Origin: Rhyacophila brunnea
Taxonomy: Eukaryota > Arthropoda > Insecta > Trichoptera > Rhyacophilidae
Direction of reading: 5' to 3'
Assembly: GCA_022495005.1 (NCBI GenBank)
Contig: JAGYXB010000445.1
Location: forward strand, 310,001 to 374,000
DNA: 64,000 bases
Shown here: piece after piece, positions 21,501 through 33,984 of the stretch
How the letters are laid out: every line of letters begins with the position of its first letter
How positions within the stretch are numbered: position 1 is the first letter of the stretch
Position numbers and translations under genes: made by a program
The notes under the pieces: generated by a model
What the model was told of the DNA's origin: nothing
The model's database searches: none
What the model saw: the letters and a program-made list of their open reading frames with translations, nothing else

Positions 21501-24159
21501 GAATAAGAATACTATAGTGAATAGTTTCATATATTAAATAAAATGATGTTCCATTGTGAACTGGATTGAGAAACCGTTTTTCTTCGACCTAAGGCCCAGG
21601 AAAGTAGTTTTATACCTCTAAATAATTAATAGCCCAAACATTATCTACCGAATTTAACGGCTTATTCACTTTTGAGATACGTTCCGCGCATAACATAATA
21701 TAATAATTATTGTTGTGTTTCCTTTTAAAAATTTAGCAACTATGTTCGATTTATCTGTGAAATATTTATACAAATCAATAACGAAGCACCTCCAATCTTA
21801 TGTCTTCGAGAGTCTTATAGGTGGAGTGATAGTAAGTACCATTCATTTCAATATAATATAATATTGAATATATTAGAAAATAATCTATGCAAATCCCAAC
21901 ATAAATGTATTAAATAATTACATTTAATATCTACCTGAAATATTTTCAAATATTGACATTGAATTATGTAGTTAGTTCCTGATAAAATGCACAAAAAGCA
22001 GCACAAAACTATGAATAGCATCTGAAAAATAATGGACAGTTCAGAAATTGTAGTCTCACAATATGGCAAAAATACTGGTACTACAGAAACTGTTAATAAT
22101 GGCAAAAAAATGAAGAATATTATGTAGTTTCAATGAAATATACAGACAGGCAAGTAATACAGGGTTTTACAGAATAATTCTCTCATCGTTTAATATCACT
22201 CTTTGGTTATATAAACTGTAATTAAGTTTTGTGATGCAATTTAAAAGAATAAGTATTCATTTATAAGCCTATAAGTTTAGGGCTTTAAATGATAATATTT
22301 GCAAAGAAATCGAGAATTTACCACATGAAATCATGAAAACAAAGATGAAAATGAAATAAAATAGCCCAACATTTCATATGACCAAATACGGCTAGATGCG
22401 GCCAATTTTCTGATTATTATTTTTTGAAATTGAAAATAAAAATACATGAAAAAAGAAAATATGATTACAAAAATATACATAGTGGCACCAACACAAGTGT
22501 GATCCTTTATGTAAATCATTATCGAGTTGATTCATAAAGATATGAACAGGGTTGGCTACGAGGCATAACAATAAAAAATGTGTTTGGTTTAGTTATGGAT
22601 TTTTTTAGAATAATAATATTGTCTGACGAAATAATTTGTATTTTGAATGTCATTCGCAGATTTTTCTATCGAGATCGTAACAGACTTGGCTTCTATCTTT
22701 CGGTACGCTTAGTTGGTTTAAGCGAGGGGCCTCTGTAAAATCACTGTATTTATTTTTCGCTGTAACAAGTATTATTGAAAATAAATAACAATGCGTCTCT
22801 CTACAAACATCCGTTGTTATCAATATGTCGCCAAATGAGAACTCGGCAAGACGATGTCAGCCTATAATCACAACCGAAAGAGAGTATCTAAAGTTTTCTC
22901 TTCTCTCTTCGGAGGTAACAATATAGGCAGTGATTATAACATATGCATTATCTAAAATTGGCTCTGCTTTATTAAAAGCAAGAAAATTATAATTTGGTCA
23001 CAGTAAGTTCTATAGAGGTATTAAATTAAAAGAGGGGCAAGTAATCGGCTTTTTCATACAGCTGAATGAAGCAGGCCAACAATAGCTGACAACTTACGAG
23101 AAATAGCGACGCGATAAAAATAATATATAATAAAATTAAAATATAGAGGATTTACTTTGGTCATTATAACATATCCATATAATATAATGCTAACGTTCAA
23201 ATTTTGCCACAAATTGATTACCAGCCCGCCTCACCATACTTTTTCACCATACTAGCCTGCTTCACCATACTTTCATATAACCTACCGCCCCTAAGTAGGT
23301 ACCTACAAGAAAATCAATATAATTATAATAATAATAAACCTTTTGAATAAATTACCTGCAGTCCATGTGATGAATTGATAATTTCAATGTTATCAGCAAC
23401 ATTATCAAAAATGTGCATCAATCGTTGAATATTATCAGGCTGTTGTTTCCATAGCATTTTATATTTCAATGCATAATTCTTTGAGGTATTAGAGATAGAA
23501 AAATACTTTATAATAACATGGTTATTATTAAAATCCATTAATGTATTGTCGATGTTTTTCATTTCAATGTGATAACAGAGAAGTTGTTCATTTACAACTT
23601 GGATCTGAACTATTGATATCGAGATTTCGAGAACATATTGCAAAATGACTGCATCCAATAAAAAAATATAGTAATAGTTAAAATAATCAATCAGATTTAT
23701 GAATTTAGAGAAATTAATCATATCGATAGCTATTATAATTGATGAGGATAGCAATCGTACCGTTGTCACTAATATAAAGAATTTGTAATACTTTTCGTAA
23801 AAATGGTTTTCCAGAAAAAGTTTCTTGTTTATGGAATCTAAACTGACAAAAAGTTTAATTTGCAAGTCTACATTAAATATACCTGTCATGGATAACGTAG
23901 TTACACCAACTACAAAGAATCCGAGACCCATCAAAACATCTGTTGTGGCCATCGATAGATTAAATTTACTGTAGTAATTACCTCCAATTTTAATTTTCAT
24001 TGAAAAAATGTATGTAACTAGACAAGCTAAGAAAAATGAAATGCAATAAAGTTTCCGTAGTCTCAACCATATTAACGATTTACTATGGGCATAAAAGTTA
24101 TGATTATAAAGTCCAAATAATGAAAAGTAACTATATAATGGCCTAACAATAGAAAACAT
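18565..24159 (-). CDS. Gustatory receptor GR2 (7tm_7 family), four exons
   Basis: Exons in gene order: 23356-24159, 21935-22021, 20931-21078 and 18565-18734, giving 1209 nt and 402 aa with no stop. Borders are GT-AG and phases 0, 0, 1. The start MFSIVRPLYSYFSLFGLYN is the first ATG. Hydrophobic segments lie near residues 37-54, 70-93, 124-146 and 160-186 in exon 1. TM5 is in exon 2 (LFIVLCCFLCILSGTN), TM6 in exon 3 (AHYLIVLVVTIIVSEALL) and TM7 in exon 4 with IYNVIFFQM from residue 390. The loop VEKRPLQLTVLNLFNLD precedes TM7. It is the intact sister of GR3, made by the tandem duplication; sequence 5' of the start is nearly identical between the two. A likely membrane chemoreceptor of taste neurons; ligand unknown. 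Confidence 0.9.
19600..20000 (+). repeat. ~400-bp interspersed repeat, copy 1 (GR2 intron 3)
   Basis: Begins near GGCTATACCTCAGTTAAGGCATGG and contains ATGCGTCCATTTAATGTT, CATTGACATGTTTTC and CACGATTTAAGAAT. The same series occurs at about 55697-56085 (same strand) and about 49790-50165 (opposite strand). No ORF and no convincing terminal repeat, so it is a SINE or MITE of unknown type. Absent from the matching intron of GR3. Confidence 0.7.
20040..20640 (-). pseudogene. Degraded LINE RT C-terminal fragment (GR2 intron 3)
   Basis: On the minus strand the words FNSMQSIWNSRMYSVKTKFRLFDGYILTVLLCGSKSW can be read (in shorter pieces) with the typical end-of-RT order: a TIW-SS-YS-like segment, then a LLYGSE-W-like motif. 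These belong to CR1/RTE-type LINEs. Stops break the frame further downstream. A related but distinct fragment lies at 24640-24900. Confidence 0.5.
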
Positions 24160-24639
24160 TTTTATAATTATTTAACTGCACTAATCCAATCAATTAAAAA
24201 GAGTCATTAATTCTCTTTTATGTGTAAAATGAACCTGTTATTTATAGGTATTTTCTATACATAATGAATACCTAATACACGTCGTAATTGTGTGAGCTGT
24301 TTTCACGTACTTCGTAATAGTATTTTGATCGTCGAAAATGATTATATCACACAATTTCGTTCCATGAAGATAAATGAGTTTTACGTAGGTAGGTAATATA
24401 AATTAAATATTTATATAGACTACATTCAATTTATTGTAAAGTTGACAGCTATTGATTTGTATTGTATTTAAATGTAATAAGGTTTAGTGGAAAAGTGGTA
24501 GAAGTATACCACTTATTCAATAGTTTAGAAATAAAGTAGACCCAAAAAGTGGCCATAGCGTAACGTTTATTGTAATACGATTAATTTTAAAATAGGTTTT
24601 ACGTGTCGTCATAATGTTTTTCGGCTATATCCACTATCG

Positions 24640-24900
24640 GCTAGATAGTATTTAGCAGCCTTCCAGGATGCCGGAATCCAGTTTGCTTGAAGAACAGGAA
24701 AGCCAGGATGGGGTTCACTTCTAGTATCCGCAGCACATGGCAGAGCCAGGTCCAACGTCGCCTATCCACTCTCAGCATGATGAGAGGCTTCTTGGTGCGT
24801 TCTCTTATCTACCCCTAAAGTCATACCACCACAAACCCAGTACACTTGTTTTCGAAGCCCAGTTTACGGTTGCTCTGAGCCTTTGTATGGTGCCATGATT
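24640..24900 (-). pseudogene. LINE RT C-terminal fragment upstream of GR2
   Basis: Minus-strand reading gives a RRRW-W-CHVLR-like segment followed by NPILAF and TGFRHPG, the tail of an insect LINE RT. A near-identical copy lies at 39875-40140 upstream of GR3, so the fragment was already present before the tandem duplication. Confidence 0.55.
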
Positions 24901-26119
24901 CTCTACAATGTTATTACATATTATTTTAAATCATCACCATTGGTTCATTCACTCTAACTTATATGGTAGTATAAATGAGTCATGTGTGTAGTATTATACG
25001 TGAACTACGAATTTATAACATTATTTATGAGTTTTTGGTATAGTTTATTATAGGTAAATTTGAAATATAGAGGTTAGAGGAAACGAACAAAGTATTAATC
25101 AGAGAAATAAAAACAATATTTTCGGTACGATATCTGGTTGAATAAAAACGTTCTGGTTCAAAAAACTCAGAGACTGGTTGGAACTCAGTACCTCATCCCT
25201 ATTTAGAGCAGTGTTGAGAAAAGAGAAAGTGGCCTAACTCATTGCCGACGGCGGATTACGAATATGGCACGAAAAGAAGTAGAAATTTGTAATAAGATTT
25301 TACAAATTCACTCATTCAACTCATTTATATCGTTAATATCTTAGAGCGGTGCTTCTTAAATTGTAAGATATCGTGAAGGTTCTCCCAAGGAGCTGCACAA
25401 TATTTCAGTAAATACTGAAATCAATAAATTAGTACACATATTTTTTTTCAAAATCTGCATAATTAAATACCACGTGCATACAGTACTGTGGTAAAGACTC
25501 ACTAGGATAGGTGATTATTTAAAGATTACATATTTTCTAAACGACAAATTAAAACAAAGACTTTGTTTTATTTAAAGTTTTTTCTGTGATGACTTTGATG
25601 GTGTTTGTCTTCGAGATCGGAGGAATATTACTATTAATACTTTATTATATGAAACGGGAAATTCTTTCATGGCAACTTCTACGTACCTTTGGGCATTGGC
25701 TATGTTATTTTGTCCAACTAATGAAGCCATAGATTTTTTTTAAATGTATGTTCGATTTCCAGTACGGCATCACTTTTTGTCTTGTTAATTATTTATTTTG
25801 TGTTAAAGAAACCACAATTATTTCACCGTTAAAAATAAATATATTACAAATTTTATTATTTTTATATTAATAAAAAAAAAATCGGGTCCTTGTTTTAAGG
25901 GGACGTGTCATAAAAATAATTGATAGAAACTATATTATAGCATTTATTTCATGAGTTGAATGCACGATCATAAATACATATTCGATAAGTAAGCTAATCG
26001 AATACTGTACCTATTATAATTTTTGTAAGTGTAACTGGATGTAATATGTCAAAGAAACTGCCATTTTTACTCACCCGTACATGCATCACGTAGCACCAGT
26101 AGTATAGCTTCTACGCCTC

Positions 26120-26210
26120 ACCGCAGTTTGTAGAGGCGTAGGCCGTAGTGGCATAGGCCGTAGAGACGTAGACCGTAGCGGCGTAGACCGTAAGGGTTTA
26201 AGCCGTATGG
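26120..26210. repeat. CGTAGACCGTAG-type degenerate minisatellite
   Basis: Tandem units such as GTAGAGACGTAGACCGTAGC repeat with variation. Related to the arrays at 9400-9472 and 30363-30432. Confidence 0.5.
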
Positions 26211-26389
26211 GCCAAAAATGTATTTAGTTTAGTATTAGAAGAAATTATTTTATTGGTAGTGTTGTATTACATATTGCTATTATATATTATTAATTGCTTA
26301 TTATTATGGAATTATAAGGGCTATTCACTGATTGCTATCCATTTAATGATCCATAATTTGCCGCTGACGATGGTTATTAGCCTAAAAAG

Positions 26390-26630
26390 CCTTAAATAGA
26401 GATGTTCTGGACACATAACTGAAAGAAGAGAGAATCGTTGGACAAATCTAGTCATCCAGTGGTATCCAAGAAGTACAAAACGTCCGCAAGGTAGACCCAG
26501 AGGCCGCTGGAAATGATAAAGTTCTGCGGAAGTACGTGGCAACGTAATGCACAGGACCGAGAGAAGTGGAAGCAGCTCGAAGAGGCCTTCATCCAGCAGT
26601 GGATAGATTCAGGCTGATGATGATGATGGT
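26390..26630 (+). pseudogene. RTE-like LINE 3' end fragment with (GAT)n tail
   Basis: The plus strand reads CSGHITERRENRWTNLVIQW, then RPQGRPRGRW, and after frame breaks FIQQWIDSG. It ends in a GATGATGATG repeat. This is the usual 3' terminus of RTE-type LINEs in moths and butterflies: a C-terminal RT tail followed by a short tandem repeat in place of poly(A). The fragment is 5'-truncated and contains stops. Confidence 0.6.
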
Positions 26631-27892
26631 GTTTATTAATTTCTGTAATCGTGTTTTTTTTACATTTTTAATATAAGCTAAATATATTTTTATCGTCACC
26701 GTTGAGGTCGTATGACTAACATATTTGTAATTATTTATTTTTAGAGTGCAGAGTATAAAGATGTTTTTGAAATTTGACCATACATTTTTGATCCAATAAA
26801 CAAAAAATCTCGGCACAGAATGACATTTCATCTCTTTGGACGGCGTTCTCAGACTGCATAAAATAGTGGGATCATTTAAAATTCCACCACTATTCAGTAT
26901 TCGGGGTGGTGCAAAATTAATGTGACTTGTTCCAAGACACGTAGATGTCAGTACCAATCCTTACTTAAAGGGCGATCCAGATCTATACTTAGGCATAAAA
27001 TACGCGTTTATCTTTAAAAGACCAGTATCGGCAACTTAGATTGCGTCACCTACAGTATCCACACATAATAATATATCATATAGCACGTGGCAAATCTGAA
27101 GTAGCCCAGAACGAAACCATTTAGAATACGACCAAGACACACTTAACGTCGAGCTTAATTAGCAACTCTGGATGGTGTTTATTGCCTGGTTAATACAGAT
27201 AATTCTTCACCACACTCGTAGTGATAATTTACTGTTAACGTTCAAAATTCAAAGTTCAAAGACTCAATAGAAAATGACTATGTTTTATAGATTTAACGTT
27301 TATTTTCAATTGTGAATAACTGTATTTATTGCTAGAAATAATACACATCGATATTCATTTGTCAGCATATTTCTATTATACGTATAGTGTTATCAGTTCT
27401 GTCTAGGTCTATATTCTATAAATAGAATCTAGATCGTTACAAAGATAATTGTCGAGTTAAAATGTATTGAAGTAGATGCTTATTTTAAAAAATCCATCAT
27501 TTATGGAAAAGCTAGGTACCTAGCAAACACCTTGAATTCATTGATTTAAAGATAAAATTTGTAGGTAAATAATATGTGTAGTCGAAAATAATTAGGCAGA
27601 AAATGAACACATGTAAAAAAAGATGCATGCAGTTCTTATAATACGTTTATTGGTAAAATAATGACAATGAAACTAAACACAAATACAACTGTCAAAATGT
27701 CCACTTTTTCTTCGGGTACCTTTCACTTACTTCGAGCAGGCACTCTTCATCATTGGTGGACGTACTGCTATTTGGTATATTTGTATTAATCATCAATTAT
27801 TTCCATTTAAATAAAAGCGAAACATTACGATATAAGTCCACTGAATTTTGGTATCAAACATTGTCCATGGCTTGTCTAATGCCCGGACATTT

Positions 27893-28062
27893 TTATTTAT
27901 ATGCTTTCATTTAAAAAAGTATAATATTATAAGTGACAAGAGTGGAGAAAAGTCCCCCCAAGAAGCTTCAGTCGAGATTGAAGAGTTTGGAAACTGTTAA
28001 TTGTAATGTACTTTTCTCTACTAAAGAATAATACTGTAGCAATTGATCACGATTTTGGTTAC
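27893..28062 (-). pseudogene. GR4-like last exon, dead
   Basis: A 170-bp sequence matches GR4 exon 4 (42820-42989) throughout, including the CAG acceptor, length and stop position. Two codons have become stops: the Trp of FNLDWSF in GR4 is TGA here, and the Gln of the TM7 signature (LFQM) is TAA. The surrounding DNA, about 27266-28840, also matches GR4's 3' flank and intron 3, but no GR4-like exons 1-3 follow. I read it as the truncated left-hand partner created by the tandem duplication. It is not linked to any upstream exon and cannot make a receptor. Confidence 0.88.
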
Positions 28063-28840
28063 CTGAAACGTTATATATCAAGATATTATGATACAAACTC
28101 GTACATTTTTTTTAAATACTTACCCAAAAATACATATTATATAATATTAGTATAATAATATTTTAGGATATTCATCCTAATCTAGATGTTATACCTAAGC
28201 TTATAATATACTATTATCAATTTTATTTTTCAAATGTTATATAATATCAAGATATTATTCTACATATATTCATTGTTTTAAAATACTTACTCAAAATACA
28301 TAGGAACTTATATATTATGTAATATTAGTATAATAATACTTTAAGATATAGCCTTAATGTAGATGTTATAACTAAGCTATATACTATTTAAAATTTTATT
28401 TTTCAACTCATATATATACCCAGATTTTTCATTCAAACCTATCAGACACAGAAATAAGTTTATTGGTTTTCACATAAGTTCATATACGGAAACATCTGTA
28501 TACCAGAGTCAGTATGACAGATGTTGATGAAAATTAATTAGGTACAGATTTGTATTTAAATTATCAAATTATCAATATGAATCAATGTATTCTTTTGACT
28601 AAATTCAACAAAAAGACATCAAAATTAAAAGCATCAATACGCAAGTACCAAAATCCTTTACGGGGTGGGGTTCAGGTATTAAAATTCATTTTTAGTGATT
28701 CCAGTTAAATTTATATTTAAATTTAAAGCCAAACTAATTTATAAATAAACCCTCATTGGCCTGGTATATAAAGTATTTGTAGAGCAATTTATATTCTTCA
28801 CTGATCATATTTCTTAGCAAATAATTGTTTTTAAAATATA

Positions 28841-28861
28841 TAATTTTAAACAGCCTAAGTA
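28841..28861. other. Tandem-duplication breakpoint: GR4 intron 3 joined to GR1 exon 2
   Basis: Left of 28840 the sequence follows GR4 intron 3 (to about 43592). Right of 28862 it follows GR1 from 7753, within exon 2. About 21 bases between them match neither parent and look like repair filler. Confidence 0.8.
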
Positions 28862-31766
28862 AGCAACTTGCTGCTTTGTTTCAACTCCGCCAGGAACAAA
28901 CGCCTACATTCAAATAAACATCCTTCAACGTCGAGGAGTTATTGTTAAAATTGGAAGAGTAAGTAGTACTTAGGTATACCTCATATCATATGGTCGCCCA
29001 TTGTACGGCTTTTCACAAGGCCCTCTTAATAGTCAGGCCATAATATGAAATTCTAAGTGCTAAATTATCATCCATACTCTTAGTGCAATATGATGATTAT
29101 TTCATATTGAAATACATAGCTATACGTGTTATTTGATTTTAATGAAATATACAATCCAAAATCTTCATTTAATGTAAACTGCTTACCTCACTGCATTCGA
29201 AAATAATCAATAACCAGCACTACAATCGCAACTCGTAAATTTTGTGCCCCAGTCTGTCTAATGAAAACATGCACCAACAAAATCGATAAAGTAACCTCGA
29301 AGTGTTTGCGAAAACCGCTTTGTTATTCGAGAAAGGAATGAGGACACACTACGTCAAATTGTTTCCCGAAGAACGAACCTTTTTTCGTAATGGAAAGTGA
29401 TTTTGAAATAAATAAAATGCATTGAAATTTTCTATATTTTTTATAAAATTGGAACCGTGGAAATTGTATTGCTTTACGGTTAACTTTCCAGGAACGTGTT
29501 TTGGTCGTAAATCGAGGTATATAAATTATTATTTACTATATTACGGTACCTAACTATAGTATTTTAATATCAAAATATCGTTATTTGATGGCTTAGTGCA
29601 CAAATTAATGTGTTAAGTGCAATTTTAAGTTAAGTTAGTTAAGTACCTTTTGTCTGAAATGCATTCTGCAGCTTTTTGGACATATCGTTCGGCGCGGACC
29701 GGGCAACATGGAGAGACTGGCGGTTTTGAGTGGCCTCCGGGGAAGGTGAAGTAGAGGAAGAGCATAGAAGCGACCAAGTGAACGAGCTAACTGGGGGCGA
29801 CATTTATTCTGCACTGAAAGAAGCAGAGGATATCGAGAGGGGTGGAAAGTCTTGATCGCTCAAAAGATGACAGAATTTAAGGTGGTCACTATCCTCAGCT
29901 ATGAGAGAAAGATCATGAAGAATATCTATTCTATATCTCTCAAGCCCATATTTTATAGTATATATATTTTAAACAAAATTTGTATGCGTTATTCTTAATA
30001 GAGGTTGGAGGCAGATGAAAACATTTCCCCGTATTGCAAGTTAGATATGGTGTGTTAAATTATTGTTTAATGTTTCAGGATGCACTAACTTTCAGTTCAA
30101 TCTGTTGGAGCATTCATTTTGCAACTCATGTAAGTATGCTCATAACTGTGTCAGAAGTATTATTTAATACAGCAAAAAAAAATAAAGCCACATTATCTAA
30201 ACTACTAATAAACAAATATATCAGTAAGTAAGCCATTTTGATAGTAATTAAAATTGTTATACTACATGTATCTACTTAAACATAATCGATTTATATAATA
30301 AGTTTCCAAAAATCTGCTATCATATCTATACATGCCTTTTATGTAAACCGTAGTCGACTAGTAGTGTTGCCTCTACGCTAAGTCGTAGGCCGTAGCAGCG
30401 TAGGCTGTAGAGACGTGGGCCGAACAAGCGCAGGCAATACATGTATTTATAGTTTTAGAAATAATGTATTTTTATTGATGTTATTGCACTTTAACATATT
30501 GGTATCCTTTTATTTCTAAATAATTATCGTGTTTGGATTTAAAAGTCGGTTAGAGTATTATAAGTTATATAACTTGTACTTTTTACTATACCCTTATTGT
30601 ATACTATATTTTTAAATTTATACTTTGCCTTATTACCTCGCATATAATTACATGATATTCACTTGTGTTAATATATGTAGTAATAAATAAATAAATAGAT
30701 TATATAATATATAAAAAAAATATTTTTAGCATTTTCATCCTAGAGCTGGAGTGAAAAGATATGAAGCGTATACTCTACCTTAATTTTTATTATTAAAAAA
30801 AATATATTGATTAGGATTCTCTAGGCACTTTTCCATCGTATGTAATATTGTTAGTAAAATAGAAATAAACGTAATGCTGATTGAAAAGTTGCTTATATTC
30901 ATCGTAGGTACGCCATTTTTTATGTTTTTCGACTGACTGATTATCTATTTTTTTAGGTTATTTTATTTAGCCATATATGAATCGAATTACTAATGTATTA
31001 ACAAAAGAAAAATACTAAATAAAAGAAGAAATAATTTTGTGATTACCTACTTATATCAGAATATTAGAATATGCAGGTAACCGACTTTGGTACCCTCACT
31101 TGTTGACATCACCGAGTTGAAAAATAATAATGTATAGTAATATAGAAGGTGCAAATGTATAATTCTGCCCTCCTATATAATGATATGATTAAGGAATAGA
31201 TAACTCAGCATTTAAGATTAACATTTCTACATATTTTGTAAAATTATGGTGCGGTCACAATACTAAAGCTAGAATATATATAAATAAAATATGATACAAT
31301 AATTATGAAGAACAGCGTCAGAGAAAACTTATTAAACTCCATGACTCAAACCTGTATCTATCGAAATTCAGCCAATGTGCTTTTCAAAATTAGCCACATA
31401 CGCCCCTACCTAATTACGATGAAATTAACTGAAAGTCATGTGATTAAGCGCTTTACAAATTTTGTTAAAATCGGCCAACAATTAAAAGTTAAAAAACAAT
31501 AAAAAATGTTCCATTCTCTAATCTTGTGAATTTATTCGTTATAATAATGGGTATATATTATAATAAATGTCAATATTTTTATGTTTACTTTACAGGTTGT
31601 TTTAAACGTGAAGAACTTGTAACCTTTTCCCAGTTGGTGGAAAAAAGGTCTCTCAGACTGACTGCCTGCAACTTCTTTGAAATAGATTTTAATTTCTTGT
31701 GTGGTTTTTGGGATCTATGTATGTCTACAACATCATTTTGGTCCAGATGAAAACTTATACTGTTTA
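28862..31766 (+). pseudogene. GR1-like pseudogene (exons 2-4 only)
   Basis: Sequences equivalent to GR1 exon 2 (28862-28958, lacking its first 11 bases), exon 3 (30079-30223) and exon 4 (31596-about 31766) are present with their splice sites. There is no exon 1 or acceptor upstream; instead the filler before exon 2 supplies an in-frame TAA. Exon 3 is still open (ending NKYIS). In exon 4 one base is missing in the TGTGG-TTT stretch relative to GR1, near 31700, so the frame shifts just before TM7 and the VYNIILVQM signature is lost, ending in FWSR and a stop. It is the second dead fragment from the duplication. Confidence 0.9.
30363..30432. repeat. CGTAGGCCGTAG-type degenerate minisatellite, sister copy
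   Basis: Paralogue of the array at 9400-9472, inside intron 3 of the GR1-like pseudogene. Confidence 0.45.
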
Positions 31767-33735
31767 AAATAATATCAAAGGCGTAGCAAGGTTTTTTGGT
31801 GCCCAACCCAGAGAAAAGAGTAGATTTTGCGCCCCCACAGCTCCACAAAAATACTAAAAATGGAATTCCTGAAAATAAAATTTAGCTAAAGATCCTAGAC
31901 CAAAGACACAACACAGTCAAGATCACCATGACTGGTTTGAACAGTAGTTTTTATTAAAAACTTTGTAATGAAAAGCGATTCATAACATTATAATAATTAT
32001 TTATTTATTCATTTGAATCAATTCAATTAAATATATAGAATTCATATGTTTATGTTAAAACACTGCCCATAAGTTACAAGATCTTAAATAGTTACCTAGC
32101 CATAGAATAAAACATCTATGCTTTCGGCCTTCGAACATCGGTAGTATAGAAACTATTGCGGTTACCAATTGTCCATGTCGTATAGGAAAGTTTCGCTTTT
32201 GTAAGACGTTAAGTACCTAAGTGAAGTTTATTGATATTTTTAATTTATCATTTACAAAAAAAAGTGAACGAGTTTTCTAAAAATTCCTGGCATATTTTTG
32301 GCGCCCTCAATGCTCCTGCAGCGACTCGGCGCACAGGGCGGTCGCCTTATTTGCCAGCCCCTAGATATATGGCCCTGAATAATACAAACAAAGTGATTGA
32401 ATGACTATGACTGGGATTTTCTATACTACATTACTTGATTTTTGATTCCAGAACGTATGCATGTATGTACATAATTTGGAAAATCTCAGAACATAATTTG
32501 GAAAAAACTGTAAGTTCTTCTTACTGATTTGTATACAATAGGACCTTAGAGTCTGTACTCTATAAGGTGGCGTTCACATCACGTCGTTCGCGACGGAGAG
32601 CATTGTGCCATCGCGTTTGACTGTTGCAAGTTTTCAATGGGAGGTAACGAGAGGGAATGTAGTGCTGAAGGATGAAGCGGGGGGGGGGGGGGGAACCCGC
32701 ACGTCAGCTTATAGAAGACAGACTCTAAATCCACAGCCATTACATTCCTAGTATTTATATTTATTTATTAGGCTATAAATACAATGATTTCCTAATATTA
32801 AAGGTGTTATTTTAAATTGTTTGGATATTCGCAACCATCTTTTGTAATTTTGAATCAATGTAGTAAGAACTTTGATTCGTAGAGGGCATCAGAATATCTA
32901 CAAATTTTAATTTTAAGTACTTATACACTAATGTTGTTTTAAATTAAATATTTTTCATTCAATGAATAATACATAAGTGACAAGATTTAACAAAGTAACA
33001 TTCGTTATTGAACACCTGTACCCACGCAACTGTTAGATACAATGATTTTTCAAATATAATAATATTATAATAATAACTATTTCGAAAACTTGAACCGATA
33101 ACTTAATAAAATTGAAAACAGCACTATCCCTGAAAGTGACAGAGTTATATACGAATCACAATGGGTTCATGATTTTTCAAGGATTTTTCTGAAACTGTTC
33201 AAAACTACATTTAACATCTTTGAAAGTAATCATCAAGTTTTACAGGATTATAATAATAACATAATAAAAATGCAAACATTTGTCATTTATTATAATAGTG
33301 ATATAAAAAAAACAATTTAGTATGAAATCAATTTGAATTATTAATTTAAATTCCACCAAGTACTTCGATTGATACATGGGCCCCATATCCTGAAGCGGGC
33401 CTCTATGCCAAAATATTTTGAGGTCCCACTTACCTATCAATCTCCATATCCAATTACATATTTAAAATATGTAACAGCCTTGAAGTAAAGTAGCGACTTT
33501 TTTATTAACTGTTAGAGTAAATTAGTGTTATGTGTTAATCCCATTTACGTGGTCGACCCACCACGCCGAGCCCTTATGCCAGAGCCTCCTCTTTGTTGAT
33601 AGTATTAATTGAGTCTTAGTTGTCATGGTAAAATGTGTATATTATTATATCGGTATTTATCATATTGTGACAACTTAAATAAATATAAGTCAAGTTGGCC
33701 AATAATTATTTGTCTTAGTCGAATTTGACACTTGT
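31767..33735. other. Non-coding block shared with the first copy; uninterrupted LINE target site
   Basis: Colinear with 10947-11125 plus 16526-18564. At about 31940-31955 the empty version of the LINE target (GAACAGTAGTTTTTATT) is seen. A 15-G run lies at 32679-32693. The ~180 bp at 33290-33470 differ from the corresponding block at 17825-18290. No gene seen. Confidence 0.65.
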
Positions 33736-33984
33736 TTAGGGGTACGCCTTCATTTGAAAAAATATTACATTATAAATAATGGTACTAGACAAGAGACCCC
33801 ATAAGAAGCTACAGTCAAGATTGAATAAATTTAAAACCGTCAGTTGTAAAGGTCTCTTCTCGATCAATAAATAATATTGTAACATCTGGTGACGCATCTG
33901 GCTACCTGAAATTTTCAATAATAAGTAATTAATATAATATGTATTTGCATTAATCTCAATAATATATTTACTAAAAATAACCTA

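Larger units (their letters stand above)
25540..27265. other. Block present in one duplicate only
   Basis: The sequences on either side, ending near 25537 and resuming near 27266, match DNA flanking the foldback element at 40779-42173 in the sister block. So these ~1.7 kb were either inserted here or deleted there. Within it are the CGTAGACCGTAG-type array (26120-26210) and an RTE-like fragment (26390-26630). Otherwise no gene is recognised. Confidence 0.5.

Noticed and set aside
31526..31848. Overlapping frames at 31526-31750 (plus) and 31585-31848 (minus) as independent genes
   Set aside because: The plus frame is exon 4 of the GR1-like pseudogene read across its acceptor; the minus frame is its shadow.
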